This document shows, in pieces, positions 42,615-50,703 of a DNA stretch of 64,000 nucleotides. The stretch is taken from positions 186,001 through 250,000 of the forward strand of contig NZ_NWUC01000003.1 in the NCBI RefSeq assembly GCF_002750855.1. The letters are read 5' to 3'. The position numbers and the translations under genes are program-made. Under the pieces are notes generated by a model, which saw nothing but the letters and a program-made list of their open reading frames with translations, was not told the DNA's origin and made no database searches. The stretch is from Neopararhizobium haloflavum. Lineage in GTDB: Bacteria > Pseudomonadota > Alphaproteobacteria > Rhizobiales > Rhizobiaceae. The stretch's first letter is position 1. The number at the start of each line of letters is the position of its first letter.

Positions 42615-43099
42615 GTGCCCGTCGAGCCGAAACCGCCCGCTCCGCGTCTTGTCTCGTCAGTCGTCGCGCGTTCCTCGACGACCGCTCGCAAAACGGGCGC
42701 GATCACGAGCTGCGCGATGCGCATGCCGCGGCTGATGGTGAACGGCGCCTCACCCAGATTGACCAGCAGGATCCTAACCTCGCCGCGGTAGTCCCAATCG
42801 ATGGTGCCGGGGGTATTGAGACAGGTGATGCCATGCTTGAACGCGAGGCCGGACCGCGGCCGGATCTGGCCCTCATAGCCGGCCGGAATATGCATGACGA
42901 ACCCCGAAGGGACCAATACGCGCGTCCCCGGCTCCAGGATCAACGGTGCCTCGCCGGCAACGGCGGCGCGCAAGTCCATTCCCGCGGCGCCATCGCTCTC
43001 ATAGGCAGGAAGGGCAAGCCCCTCGCCATGCGGCAAGCGCACGAACCCGACGGTCGGGGCGGTGGCTTCGGCAGGCGGACGAATCTCAGATGCACTCAT
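42611..43099 (-). CDS. dut: dUTP diphosphatase
   Basis: Hydrolyses dUTP to dUMP and pyrophosphate, keeping uracil out of DNA and supplying dTMP synthesis. The 162-residue trimeric type shows the ordered motifs: GAAGMDLRA (35-45), [23 protein letters not shown] (about 68-90), [17 protein letters not shown] (about 102-118) and the C-terminal GAGGFGSTG loop over the active site. Unusually for the group it is followed by the PEP-mutase-like gene, not paired with coaBC. Confidence 0.96.
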   Translation of the reverse strand: MSASEIRPPAEATAPTVGFVRLPHGEGLALPAYESDGAAGMDLRAAVAGEAPLILEPGTRVLVPSGFVMHIPAGYEGQIRPRSGLAFKHGITCLNTPGTIDWDYRGEVRILLVNLGEAPFTISRGMRIAQLVIAPVLRAVVEERATTDETRRGAGGFGSTGT

Positions 43100-43188
43100 G
43101 GCACCATAGTGTGCCGCACGAACTTCAGGTCAATTGCAAGGGCCGGGCGAAAACGCTAGAAGCCCGCCAACAACAGGATATCCACAGA

Positions 43189-44778
43189 ATGACCGAGAGC
43201 CTGGAAAAGGCGGTTGCCCGCCGCCGCACCTTCGCGATCATATCGCACCCGGACGCCGGCAAGACGACCCTGACGGAAAAGCTGCTGCTTTTCGGCGGTG
43301 CGATCCAGCTCGCCGGTGAAGTGAAGGCGAAGAAGAATCGGATGGATACCCGCTCCGACTGGATGAAGATCGAGCGCGAGCGCGGCATCTCGGTGGTCAC
43401 GTCCGTGATGACCTTCGAATATGGCGAGCATGTCTTCAACCTGCTCGACACGCCGGGCCACGAAGACTTTGCCGACGACACATACCGCACTTTGACAGCC
43501 GTCGACGCCGCGATCATGGTCATCGACGCCGCCAAGGGCATCGAGCCGCGCACGCTGAAGCTTTTCGAGGTCTGCCGCCTGCGCGACATCCCCATCGTGA
43601 CCTTCGTGAACAAGATGGACCGCGAAAGCCGCGATCCCTTCGAGATACTCGATGAAGTCGAACAGAAGCTGGCGCTGGACACAGCGCCGATGACCTGGCC
43701 GATCGGGCGGGCCAAGACCTTCTCGGGAACCTACCACCTTTCCGACAACACGGTGCGCGGCTCGGACGGCGAGGAAAGGACCACGCCGGCCAATGGGCCG
43801 GAATCGGATGCGGCGGCCGGGCTCTTGCCGGAGAACGAGCGCGAGACCTTCATCGAGGAATGCGGGCTTGCGATGGAGGCTTGCCGGCCCTTCGACCACA
43901 AGGCCTTTCTCGAGGGACATCTGACGCCCGTCTATTTCGGTTCGGCGCTGAAGAACTTCGGCGTGCGCGACCTCATCAATGCGCTCGGGCGCTATGCGCC
44001 GCCGCCACGCGCCCAGGTCGCCGACACGCGCGTCGTCGAGGCGACGGACGAGAAAATGTCGGCGTTCGTTTTCAAGATCCAGGCCAACATGGACCCCAAC
44101 CACCGTGACCGCATCGCCTTCGTGCGGGTGTGTTCCGGCAAGCTGCAGCGCGGCATGAAGGCGCGCCTGTCCCGTACAGGCAAGCCGATGTCGCTGTCCG
44201 CGCCACAGTTCTTTTTCGCCCATCAGCGTCAGTTGGCCGACACGGCCTTTGCCGGCGACGTGGTCGGTATCCCCAACCATGGAACGCTGCGCATCGGCGA
44301 TACCCTGACGGACGGCGAGCCGCTCGTCTTCAAGGGCGTGCCGAATTTCGCTCCGGAGATTTTGCGTCGCGTGCGTCTGGAAGACGCGATGAAGGCAAAG
44401 AAGATGAAAGAGGCCCTCGCCCAGATGGCGGAAGAAGGCGTCGTCCAGCTGTTCCAGCCAGAAGACGGCTCGCCGCCTCTCGTCGGTGTGGTGGGCGCGC
44501 TCCAACTCGACGTGCTCAAGGCGCGGCTCGAGGTGGAATACGGTCTGCCGGTCTCGTTCGAAACGGCACGGTTCAACGTCTGCCGTTGGATTTCAGCCAC
44601 CGACAAGGCGGAACTGGATCGGTTCATCAACGCCAAGCGCGGCGACATCGCGCGAGATCTCGACGGCGATCCGGTGTTCCTCGCCTCGGACGGTTTCTCT
44701 CTCAACTATGAGACGGATCGCTGGAAAGCCATCCGGTTCGATGCGGTAAAGGAATATCAGATCGGGATCGCGGCCTGA
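43189..44778 (+). CDS. prfC: peptide chain release factor 3
   Basis: A GTPase that recycles RF1/RF2 from the ribosome. The 529-residue protein has G1 HPDAGKTTL at 20-28, the switch region ERERGISV, G3 DTPGHEDF near 87 and G4 NKMD near 142, then the RF3-specific C-terminal domains ending KEYQIGIAA. ATG 43189 is chosen: the frame is open further upstream, but the family start aligns at MTESLEKAVARRRTFAIISHP. Confidence 0.96.
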   Translation: MTESLEKAVARRRTFAIISHPDAGKTTLTEKLLLFGGAIQLAGEVKAKKNRMDTRSDWMKIERERGISVVTSVMTFEYGEHVFNLLDTPGHEDFADDTYRTLTAVDAAIMVIDAAKGIEPRTLKLFEVCRLRDIPIVTFVNKMDRESRDPFEILDEVEQKLALDTAPMTWPIGRAKTFSGTYHLSDNTVRGSDGEERTTPANGPESDAAAGLLPENERETFIEECGLAMEACRPFDHKAFLEGHLTPVYFGSALKNFGVRDLINALGRYAPPPRAQVADTRVVEATDEKMSAFVFKIQANMDPNHRDRIAFVRVCSGKLQRGMKARLSRTGKPMSLSAPQFFFAHQRQLADTAFAGDVVGIPNHGTLRIGDTLTDGEPLVFKGVPNFAPEILRRVRLEDAMKAKKMKEALAQMAEEGVVQLFQPEDGSPPLVGVVGALQLDVLKARLEVEYGLPVSFETARFNVCRWISATDKAELDRFINAKRGDIARDLDGDPVFLASDGFSLNYETDRWKAIRFDAVKEYQIGIAA

Positions 44779-44830
44779 TTCATCCGCACCGGTCAAAGCG
44801 GAGTCATATTCATCGGCGAGCATCGACGGC

Positions 44831-46513
44831 ATGATCGTCGATTTGGCAGCCAGGACCGGGCGCAGCTTCTCCGTGACCGGACTTCTGCTCGGCACGCTTT
44901 TCTTCGCTGCGTCGCTGACGCCGAGCCTCCTGCCGCGCACCGACCTTTTGCAGGGCGTCCTGTCGGGCTGTTCCTTTGCCGCCGGATACGGCGTCGGAGT
45001 CGCGGCGCGCTTCGCCTGGGATATCATTCAATTGCCGGTGCCGCCGCGGCGCTGGAAGCAGAGGCTGCGCCTCGTTGCCGCGGCCGCCTGCCTGTCGACA
45101 GCCGCTGCCTTCCTGCTGCAGGCGTCGGAATGGCAAAACGATATTCGGGCACTCATGGACCTTGAGCCGGTCGCCCAATCGCGCCCGCTTCAGATCGGCG
45201 CGCTGGCAATCGCAGTCTTCGCCGTCATTGTCCTTCTCACCCGGCTCGTCCTGCTGGTGCCGATCCGCTCGTCGCGCCTGCTCGGCCGCTATGTTCCGCC
45301 GCGCACGGCTGCCATCTTCGGGACGATCTTCGGCGCTCTGGCCTTGTGGTCCGTTCTGGACGGTGTCGTCTTCCGACTGGCGCTGCGTGCCGTCGATTCC
45401 TCGTTCCAGCAACTCGACGCGCTGGTCGAGGACACCGTTATGCAGCCGCAAGGCATTCTTCGCACCGGCAGTGATGCGTCCTTGATCAACTGGGACGAGA
45501 TCGGCCGCGCCGGTCGACGGTTCGTCGCATCCGGCCCGTCGCGCTTCGCCATATCCTCATTCACCGGCGATGACGCGGAAGAACCGATCCGCGTCTTTGT
45601 CGGCCTGAATTCCGCCGAAACGGTGGAGGAGCGCGCAACGCTGGCGCTTGAGGAACTGAAGCGTACCGGGGCGTTCGATCGCTCGCTGCTCGTCATCGTG
45701 ACGCCGATCGGCACCGGAGGCATCGATGCTGGCGCGATGAACACGCTTGAGTATCTTCACAGAGGCGACGTCGCGAGCGTGGCGGTCCAGTACTCCTATC
45801 TGACCAGTTGGCTGTCGCTGCTCATCGAGCCCGGCTACGGGGCCGACACGGCTCGCGCGCTCTTCACGAAGATTTACGAGCATTGGACAAACCTGCCCCC
45901 CAACGAGCGTCCCCGCCTCTATCTGCATGGCCTCAGCCTTGGCGCTCTCAACTCGGATCTCTCCGTCGATCTCTACGATATCGTTGCGGACCCGATCGAC
46001 GGCGCATTGTGGAGCGGCCCGCCCTTCTCAATGGAAACCTGGCGTCTGGCAACGGCGGAACGGAACTCCTCATCCCCGGCCTGGCTGCCGACATTCCGCG
46101 ACGGGTCCGTCATCCGTTTTGCCAACAGATACAACGGTCTTGCCCGGGGCGGCGCACACTGGGGGCCGTTTCGCATCGCCTTCCTCCAGTATGGCAGCGA
46201 TCCGGTGACGTTTTTCGAGCCGGCCGCGTTCTACCGGCCGCCCGCCTGGATGGAAGGGGCGCGGGCCGCCGACGTTTCAGAAGATTTCCGCTGGTTTCCC
46301 GTGGTCACCTTCCTGCAACTGGCGCTCGACATGGCAAATGCCGTCAAGACCCCTGTCGGCTACGGTCATCGATATGGAGCCGCCGACTATATCGACGCCT
46401 GGATCGCCTTGACCGAGCCTGAAGGCTGGAGCGCCGAGGAGATCAGCGAACTCAAGGAACGCTTTCGTCCGCCGCCCTTCGAGCCGTCGGTCTCGTCCTT
46501 TTCTTTTCACTGA
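44831..46513 (+). CDS. membrane-anchored alpha/beta hydrolase (Abhydrolase_9 type)
   Basis: A 560-residue protein with several N-terminal membrane helices (about 15-185, including TGLLLGTLFFAASLTPSLLP) and a C-terminal alpha/beta-hydrolase domain. The nucleophile elbow G-L-S-L-G is at 367-371 (S369). The ending VTFLQLALDMANAVKTPVGYGHRY is typical. It matches families annotated as alpha/beta hydrolase with an N-terminal membrane domain, sometimes linked to lipid or wax-ester metabolism. Substrate unknown. It follows prfC by 52 bp. Confidence 0.82.
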   Translation: MIVDLAARTGRSFSVTGLLLGTLFFAASLTPSLLPRTDLLQGVLSGCSFAAGYGVGVAARFAWDIIQLPVPPRRWKQRLRLVAAAACLSTAAAFLLQASEWQNDIRALMDLEPVAQSRPLQIGALAIAVFAVIVLLTRLVLLVPIRSSRLLGRYVPPRTAAIFGTIFGALALWSVLDGVVFRLALRAVDSSFQQLDALVEDTVMQPQGILRTGSDASLINWDEIGRAGRRFVASGPSRFAISSFTGDDAEEPIRVFVGLNSAETVEERATLALEELKRTGAFDRSLLVIVTPIGTGGIDAGAMNTLEYLHRGDVASVAVQYSYLTSWLSLLIEPGYGADTARALFTKIYEHWTNLPPNERPRLYLHGLSLGALNSDLSVDLYDIVADPIDGALWSGPPFSMETWRLATAERNSSSPAWLPTFRDGSVIRFANRYNGLARGGAHWGPFRIAFLQYGSDPVTFFEPAAFYRPPAWMEGARAADVSEDFRWFPVVTFLQLALDMANAVKTPVGYGHRYGAADYIDAWIALTEPEGWSAEEISELKERFRPPPFEPSVSSFSFH

Positions 46514-46530
46514 AGCCCGCAGCGCCGGCA

Positions 46531-46555
46531 GGAACCATCGCCGTTGCCCACCGTT
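46531..46555 (+). promoter_or_regulatory. EcfG-type general stress promoter of the membrane-protein operon
   Basis: GGAAC (46531-46535), 16 bp, then CGTT (46552-46555), an exact consensus match lying 60 bp upstream of the first gene of the three-gene operon. The same element with the same spacing is found upstream of the response regulator at 41716-41740. Confidence 0.72.
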
Positions 46556-46615
46556 GGGTTCGACACCGTCATCGACGCCATCTGGCGGATGACGGACGAA
46601 CCCCGGGAGACCGAC

Positions 46616-47197
46616 ATGAGCATTGCGGACAGCACACGCGAGGGAGCAACCGACCCGCTCTCCTCCGATATCGAATCGACGCGGCACACGATCCGACAAG
46701 AGGTCGACGACGCCAAGCGGCGTGCCTCCAATCTCGGCGAGGCCGCAGGCAAAGAGGCGCACCGGCTTGGGGACAGCCTGAAGGCAAAGGCCCATCACGA
46801 AGCGGAGAAGCGCAAGAACGAGACCGCGACCCATATCGACCATTTTGCCGAAGCCGTGCGGCACGCCTCCGACGAACTGGCGGAGCGCGATCAATCCATC
46901 GTCTCCCGGCTCGTGCAGGAGGCAGCCGGGAGCATCGAAAGCGTCGCGCGATCCATCCGGACACACTCGGTGGACGACATGGCCCGCTCGGTCTCACGCT
47001 TCGGACTGGAGCGCCCGACGGCCTTCCTCGCTGGCGCGGTCATCGCAGGCATCGCCATCGGACGCTTCGCCAAGGCGTCGGCCGAACGCCAGCGCCAGCG
47101 CGACCTCGACAGCGAGTCGGATTTCGAGGGAGGCCTGCCTGTCGCCCGTCCTCTCGCCGACCGCCCGGCAATGGGAGATGACGATGCACAGCGATGA
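46616..47197 (+). CDS. coiled-coil membrane protein, first gene of stress operon
   Basis: A 193-residue protein of unknown function. Residues 15-115 are charged, Ala/Glu/Arg/His-rich and predicted helical (ELAxRDQSIVSRLVQEAAGSIESVARSIRTHSVDD). One membrane helix follows at about 134-152 (PTAFLAGAVIAGIAIGRFA) and then a short polar tail. Ordinary phasin-like or ElaB-like anchors share this layout, but no family is certain. ATG 46616. The next gene starts inside its end, 14 bp before its stop. Confidence 0.8.
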   Translation: MSIADSTREGATDPLSSDIESTRHTIRQEVDDAKRRASNLGEAAGKEAHRLGDSLKAKAHHEAEKRKNETATHIDHFAEAVRHASDELAERDQSIVSRLVQEAAGSIESVARSIRTHSVDDMARSVSRFGLERPTAFLAGAVIAGIAIGRFAKASAERQRQRDLDSESDFEGGLPVARPLADRPAMGDDDAQR

Positions 47198-47627
47198 TCC
47201 CGAAACGCGGCGCACGCCCATCAGTCGCTCCATCCCCGATCTTCTCAGCGATCTGATCCGCGATCTCTCGGCGCTCTTCAGGACGGAGAGCCGCCTGGTA
47301 AAGGCAGAAATTTCCGAAGCGCTCGGCAGGATGGCGACCGGGGCCGAACTCATCGGGGCCGGCAGCATCGTACTTCTGGTCTCGCTGGTGGTTCTTGCCC
47401 AGGCGCTGGTGATCGCACTCTCCAACATCATGGGTCCCGGCTGGGCAGCGCTGGCCGTCGGCGGCGCGCTGGCAGTGATCGGCGCGGTGATGGTTGCGCG
47501 CGGCAAATCCGACCTCAGCGCCAACACGCTGGTGCCGGAGCGCACGCTCGGCCAGACAAGCCGCGATGCCGAACTGGCACGCAGCCAGATGTCCTCGGAC
47601 CAAACCAGGAAGGAATCTGTCAAATGA
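47184..47627 (+). CDS. phage holin-like / Holin-X family membrane protein
   Basis: A 147-residue protein with an amphipathic N-terminal helix (IPDLLSDLIRDLSALFRTESRLVKAEISE) and two membrane helices (about 54-75 and 82-102), the layout of the putative Holin-X (PF07332-type) family. This family is chromosomal and not evidence of a prophage. The ATG at 47184 is preferred for spacing from GGGAG, and ATG 47178 is an alternative. It overlaps the preceding gene and, by 4 bp, the following gene. Confidence 0.82.
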   Translation: MHSDDPETRRTPISRSIPDLLSDLIRDLSALFRTESRLVKAEISEALGRMATGAELIGAGSIVLLVSLVVLAQALVIALSNIMGPGWAALAVGGALAVIGAVMVARGKSDLSANTLVPERTLGQTSRDAELARSQMSSDQTRKESVK

Positions 47628-48610
47628 GCAAGTCTTCGGCAGAATTGGAACGCGAGGCCGAAAGCAAGCGCCAGGATGTCGAGCGCACGCTGGATAGTCT
47701 CAAGGGCAAGTTGAGCTTCGGACAGTTGGCCGAAGAGGCCGGAAATTATCTTCACGCCGATCAGGCGCGGGACGCTGCCCTCAATGTCGGACGCCAGATG
47801 CGGGACAATCCGCTGGCGCTTGGGCTTGTAGGCGCGGGACTTGCCTGGCTGATGTTCGGAGATGGCGTTCGCCACCGTGCCGACCGTCTGCGATCCGACT
47901 ACGACGACTACGGCGTCGGCTATATCGAAGATCGCGAAGGTGTGCGTCCGCTGGACCGCCGCCATGCCCCGGTCCGTCGTGATGCCGCAACGCCAGGCGT
48001 CGTGCCCATCGAGCCAGCGATCAACACGCAGGGCGGCGAGGGCATTTCATCGCGCGCCAAAGACCGTGCAAGCGCCGCCAGCCATTCGGTGCGCCAGGGT
48101 GCGGCATCCCTCGCACACGGCGCGGCAGACAGCGCATCGGCGGCGCGCGAGCGCGCAAGGCACGGCTACGACCGCAGCCGTGAGGGACTTCACGACGCCG
48201 CCGACTATGTTTCCGAGCGCGGCCATCAGGCACGCACGGCCGCGGGTCGCTACGGACGGCGCGTCGAGAACGCGTTCGTCGATGCGATGCGCAATGAACC
48301 GCTGATCATCGGCGCTTTCGCGGTCGCCGTCGGTGCGGCGATCGGTGCCGCGCTGCCGCCGACGCGGCGCGAGGACGAGTGGCTGGGCGAAGAGCGCGAC
48401 CGGCTGGCGGGAGAAGCCGCCGACTACGCTCGCCATGCCGGGCACGAAGCCGAGGCGGTAGCCCGTAAGGCGTACGACAGCGCCAGCGCTGCGGCCTCCG
48501 AGGAAGGCCTCACCAAGGGCCCCGACGACAAGACGGTGGCTGAGAAGGTGGAGCATGTCGCCAAGGCGGCCCGCGACACCACGGCAAGTGAAGCCGACAA
48601 GCGCTTCTGA
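47624..48610 (+). CDS. DUF3618-like membrane-associated protein
   Basis: A 328-residue protein. The N-terminus (about 4-50, ELEREAESKRQDVERTLDSL) resembles DUF3618, with a first hydrophobic segment near 62-80 (PLALGLVGAGLAWLMFG). A long Ala/Arg/His-rich region follows (about 95-220). A second segment NEPLIIGAFAVAVGAAIGAALPP lies near 224-246, ahead of an Ala-rich charged tail. Both hydrophobic segments follow the same pattern (R-N/D-x-P-L), suggesting an internal duplication. It is the last gene of the operon and a strong terminator follows. Function unknown; an envelope-stress role is inferred from the promoter. Confidence 0.82.
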   Translation: MSKSSAELEREAESKRQDVERTLDSLKGKLSFGQLAEEAGNYLHADQARDAALNVGRQMRDNPLALGLVGAGLAWLMFGDGVRHRADRLRSDYDDYGVGYIEDREGVRPLDRRHAPVRRDAATPGVVPIEPAINTQGGEGISSRAKDRASAASHSVRQGAASLAHGAADSASAARERARHGYDRSREGLHDAADYVSERGHQARTAAGRYGRRVENAFVDAMRNEPLIIGAFAVAVGAAIGAALPPTRREDEWLGEERDRLAGEAADYARHAGHEAEAVARKAYDSASAAASEEGLTKGPDDKTVAEKVEHVAKAARDTTASEADKRF

Positions 48611-48627
48611 GCCGGTGCCAGACATGA

Positions 48628-48664
48628 AAAAGGCTGCGGGCACCATTTGTGTCCGCAGCCTTTT
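48628..48664. terminator. bidirectional Rho-independent terminator
   Basis: A long stem, AAAAGGCTGCGG(G)CAC at 48628-48643 pairing with GTG(T)CCGCAGCCTTTT at 48649-48664, has a CATTT loop and one G-U pair. The A-run on one side and T-run on the other make it work in both directions, between the convergent DUF3618-like and peroxiredoxin genes. Confidence 0.93.
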
Positions 48665-48685
48665 GTCTTGTTCGGTAGCAGGCCG

Positions 48686-49345
48686 CTAGGCAGACGGCTG
48701 CTTGGTCTTGCGCAGATAGGGCAGCACGCGCTCGAACCCGCCGAAGCGCTTTTCCGCGTCCTCGTCCGACACGGCGGCGGTGATGATCACATCTTCGCCC
48801 TGCTTCCACTGCGCCGGTGTCGCAACCTGGTGCTTGGCCGTCAGTTGGATCGAATCGATCGCTCTGAGAATCTCGTCAAAATTGCGCCCCGTAGTCATAG
48901 GGTAGGTCAGGATCAGCTTGATCTTCTTGTCCGGCCCGATGACGAAGACAGACCGCACGGTCGCATTGTCAGCAGGCGTGCGCCCATCCGAGGAGTCGCC
49001 CGCGCCAGCCGGCAGCATGTCATAAAGCTTGGCAACTTTCAGTTGGTTGTCGCCGATCAGCGGGTAATCGACGCTGTGCCCCGTCGCGACCTTGATATCT
49101 TCCTTCCACTTGCCGTGGTCGGCGACCGGATCAACCGAAATTCCGATGATCTTGGCGTTGCGCTTTTCGAACTCGCCGGCGAGGCTGGCCATATAGCCCA
49201 ATTCGGTCGTGCAGACCGGCGTGAAATTCTTCGGATGCGAGAAGAGCACGGCCCAGCCATCGCCAATCCATTCATGGAAATTGATCGTTCCCTGCGTGGT
49301 CTCGGCCGTGAAGTCGGGCGCGGTGTCGTTGATGCGAAGGCCCAT
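48686..49345 (-). CDS. 1-Cys peroxiredoxin (Prx6 group)
   Basis: Reduces hydrogen peroxide and organic peroxides through a cysteine sulfenic acid. The 219-residue protein has the peroxidatic C45 in FTPVCTTELG, the partner threonine T42 and arginine, and the Prx6-type C-terminal extension (QLTAKHQVATPAQWKQGEDV). No second resolving cysteine is present, in line with the 1-Cys class. The ATG at 49345 follows GGAAGGGAGACG. Confidence 0.95.
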   Translation of the reverse strand: MGLRINDTAPDFTAETTQGTINFHEWIGDGWAVLFSHPKNFTPVCTTELGYMASLAGEFEKRNAKIIGISVDPVADHGKWKEDIKVATGHSVDYPLIGDNQLKVAKLYDMLPAGAGDSSDGRTPADNATVRSVFVIGPDKKIKLILTYPMTTGRNFDEILRAIDSIQLTAKHQVATPAQWKQGEDVIITAAVSDEDAEKRFGGFERVLPYLRKTKQPSA

Positions 49346-49492
49346 GTTTCGTCTCCCTTCCTGTGATGATCGTGCTGACCGTTATGTAGGAACCCGGTCG
49401 GCAATTTTGAGCAGCAGAATACGCCAAAGTCCGGCCAGGCGTGAGGCAAGCGTTGCGGACGAAAGCGCAAAACGCGGAAAATTGTTGCCGAA

Positions 49493-49900
49493 CTACGCCT
49501 CGACAGGCGCTCCGGGCAGAGTGCTGATGTCCTGTGTCCATTCCAGAGCGGATCGGCACCATATCTGTCGGGTCGGAACGAGGTCGCGACGCTGGCGGAT
49601 TGCGCCCCAACGCAGGCCGAACGGCGACGCATCATCGTGTGCATCGCATGCATAGAGCGGTGTACCGCAGTCTGCGCAGAAGGCCTGCAGGCGCTTGGCG
49701 CCACTCTCGGCCATCTTGACATAGGCGCGCGGCTCGCCGCGCAACAGCGCGAAATCGCGGCGCTCGGCCCGCACTGAAACGCGAAATGCCGTTCCGGTCA
49801 GTTGCTGGCAGTCGGTGCAATGGCAGATCGCAACATTCGCAGGGTCCACCTGCGCCTCATAGGCGATGGCGCCGCAATGGCACTGCCCTTCAACCTTCAT
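49493..49900 (-). CDS. GFA-family (glutathione-dependent formaldehyde-activating / Mss4-like) protein
   Basis: A 135-residue zinc-binding protein with the family cysteines C7, C9 (GQCHCGAI), C26, C28, C31 (ICHCTDC) and C75, C78 (FCADCGTPLY). This gives a structural and a catalytic-type zinc site. Family members act on S-hydroxymethylglutathione or have unknown substrates. The ATG at 49900 follows AGGAGAAGACC. It lies 12 bp after lrp in the same direction, so the two are co-transcribed. Confidence 0.9.
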   Translation of the reverse strand: MKVEGQCHCGAIAYEAQVDPANVAICHCTDCQQLTGTAFRVSVRAERRDFALLRGEPRAYVKMAESGAKRLQAFCADCGTPLYACDAHDDASPFGLRWGAIRQRRDLVPTRQIWCRSALEWTQDISTLPGAPVEA

Positions 49901-49912
49901 GGTCTTCTCCTG

Positions 49913-50371
49913 CTAGAGTGGGACCGCTGTCGTTTCCTTTATTTCCTCCATTACGAAGGAAGCCGAAACGTCCGAGAGGGGCACTTTCTCGATGAGGCGC
50001 TGATACAGCCTGTCATAGGCCTTCACATCACGCACCCTCGCCTTCAAGACATAATCGAGATCGCCCGAGGTCCGGTAAACGCCGACGACCTCCGGCAGTT
50101 GCGTCACCGCACTGCGGAAATCGGCCAGCCAGCCGGGGTCGTGATTGGCGGTGCGAATGAAGACGAAGACGCTGAGGCCGCAGCCGGCCCGCTCGGCATC
50201 CACCAGCGCGACCCGCCCCCGCATGATGCCTTTCTCCTCCAAGGCCTTCATCCGGCGCCAGCAGGCGTTGCGCGAAAGCGGAAGCCGCTCGGCCACCGCT
50301 TCGACCGAGAGCGTTCCATCCTGCTGCAGGACGGCGAGTATCTTGCGATCTATGTCATCCATTTCCGTCAT
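49913..50371 (-). CDS. Lrp/AsnC-family transcriptional regulator
   Basis: A DNA-binding regulator of 152 residues: N-terminal winged helix (DDIDRKILAVLQQDGTLSVEAVAERLPLSRNACWRRMKALEE, from about residue 5) and C-terminal ACT-like RAM domain (LPEVVGVYRTSGDLDYVLKARV). ATG 50371 is chosen; ATG 50362 (MDDIDRK) is possible. A perfect palindrome sits 3 bp upstream of this start, which suggests autoregulation. The divergent DUF6356 operon may also be a target. Confidence 0.92.
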   Translation of the reverse strand: MTEMDDIDRKILAVLQQDGTLSVEAVAERLPLSRNACWRRMKALEEKGIMRGRVALVDAERAGCGLSVFVFIRTANHDPGWLADFRSAVTQLPEVVGVYRTSGDLDYVLKARVRDVKAYDRLYQRLIEKVPLSDVSASFVMEEIKETTAVPL

Positions 50372-50374
50372 TAG

Positions 50375-50392
50375 TTGGGATGGATATCCCAA
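50375..50392. promoter_or_regulatory. palindromic operator between lrp and the DUF6356 gene
   Basis: TTGGGAT (50375-50381), 4 bp, ATCCCAA (50386-50392): a perfect 7-bp inverted repeat directly next to the Lrp start codon in the divergent intergenic region. Lrp/AsnC proteins typically autoregulate from such sites. No footprint evidence exists. Confidence 0.6.
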
Positions 50393-50480
50393 AATTAAGG
50401 CTCACGAAAGGATATTCGGGACAAAATCGGCCCAGCGAATCGTTAGGATTGCGCATTGCCATCCAACGAGAGGACCTGCA

Positions 50481-50696
50481 ATGAGCCGCACATTCACACG
50501 CCTTTTCACGGATCATCCTGCCTCGGTCGAGGAAAGCTACATCGAGCATATGCGTTTTGCGGGTTGGTTCGCCGGTCAGCTTCTCATTGCCGGCCTTGCG
50601 GCGCTGACGCATGCGATCCTGCCATTTCTTTTCGAGCGCACCGCGAGCCGCATCATCGATCGGCTGCATCATCGCATGCACAACAGGGCTGGATAG
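50481..50696 (+). CDS. small DUF6356-like membrane protein
   Basis: A 71-residue protein with the family start TRLFTDHPASVEESYIEHMRFA and one membrane helix (about 28-50, FAGQLLIAGLAALTHAILPFLF). I recognise this as DUF6356, common in Hyphomicrobiales and of unknown function. ATG 50481. It precedes the glutamine amidotransferase by 7 bp, so the two form an operon. Confidence 0.85.
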   Translation: MSRTFTRLFTDHPASVEESYIEHMRFAGWFAGQLLIAGLAALTHAILPFLFERTASRIIDRLHHRMHNRAG

Positions 50697-50703
50697 GAAC
50701 GTC

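Noticed and set aside
43178-43186. ATATCCACA, one mismatch from a DnaA box, just before prfC
   Set aside because: A single, imperfect copy far from dnaA. Such 8-of-9 matches are expected by chance in 64 kb.
47184-47627. Holin-like gene as a sign of a prophage
   Set aside because: Holin-X-type proteins are common chromosomal genes. No lysin, integrase, capsid or portal gene is present.
50428-50454. Possible EcfG promoter before the DUF6356 gene
   Set aside because: The upstream box reads GGGAC, not GGAAC, and the spacing is 18, so it does not fit the consensus.
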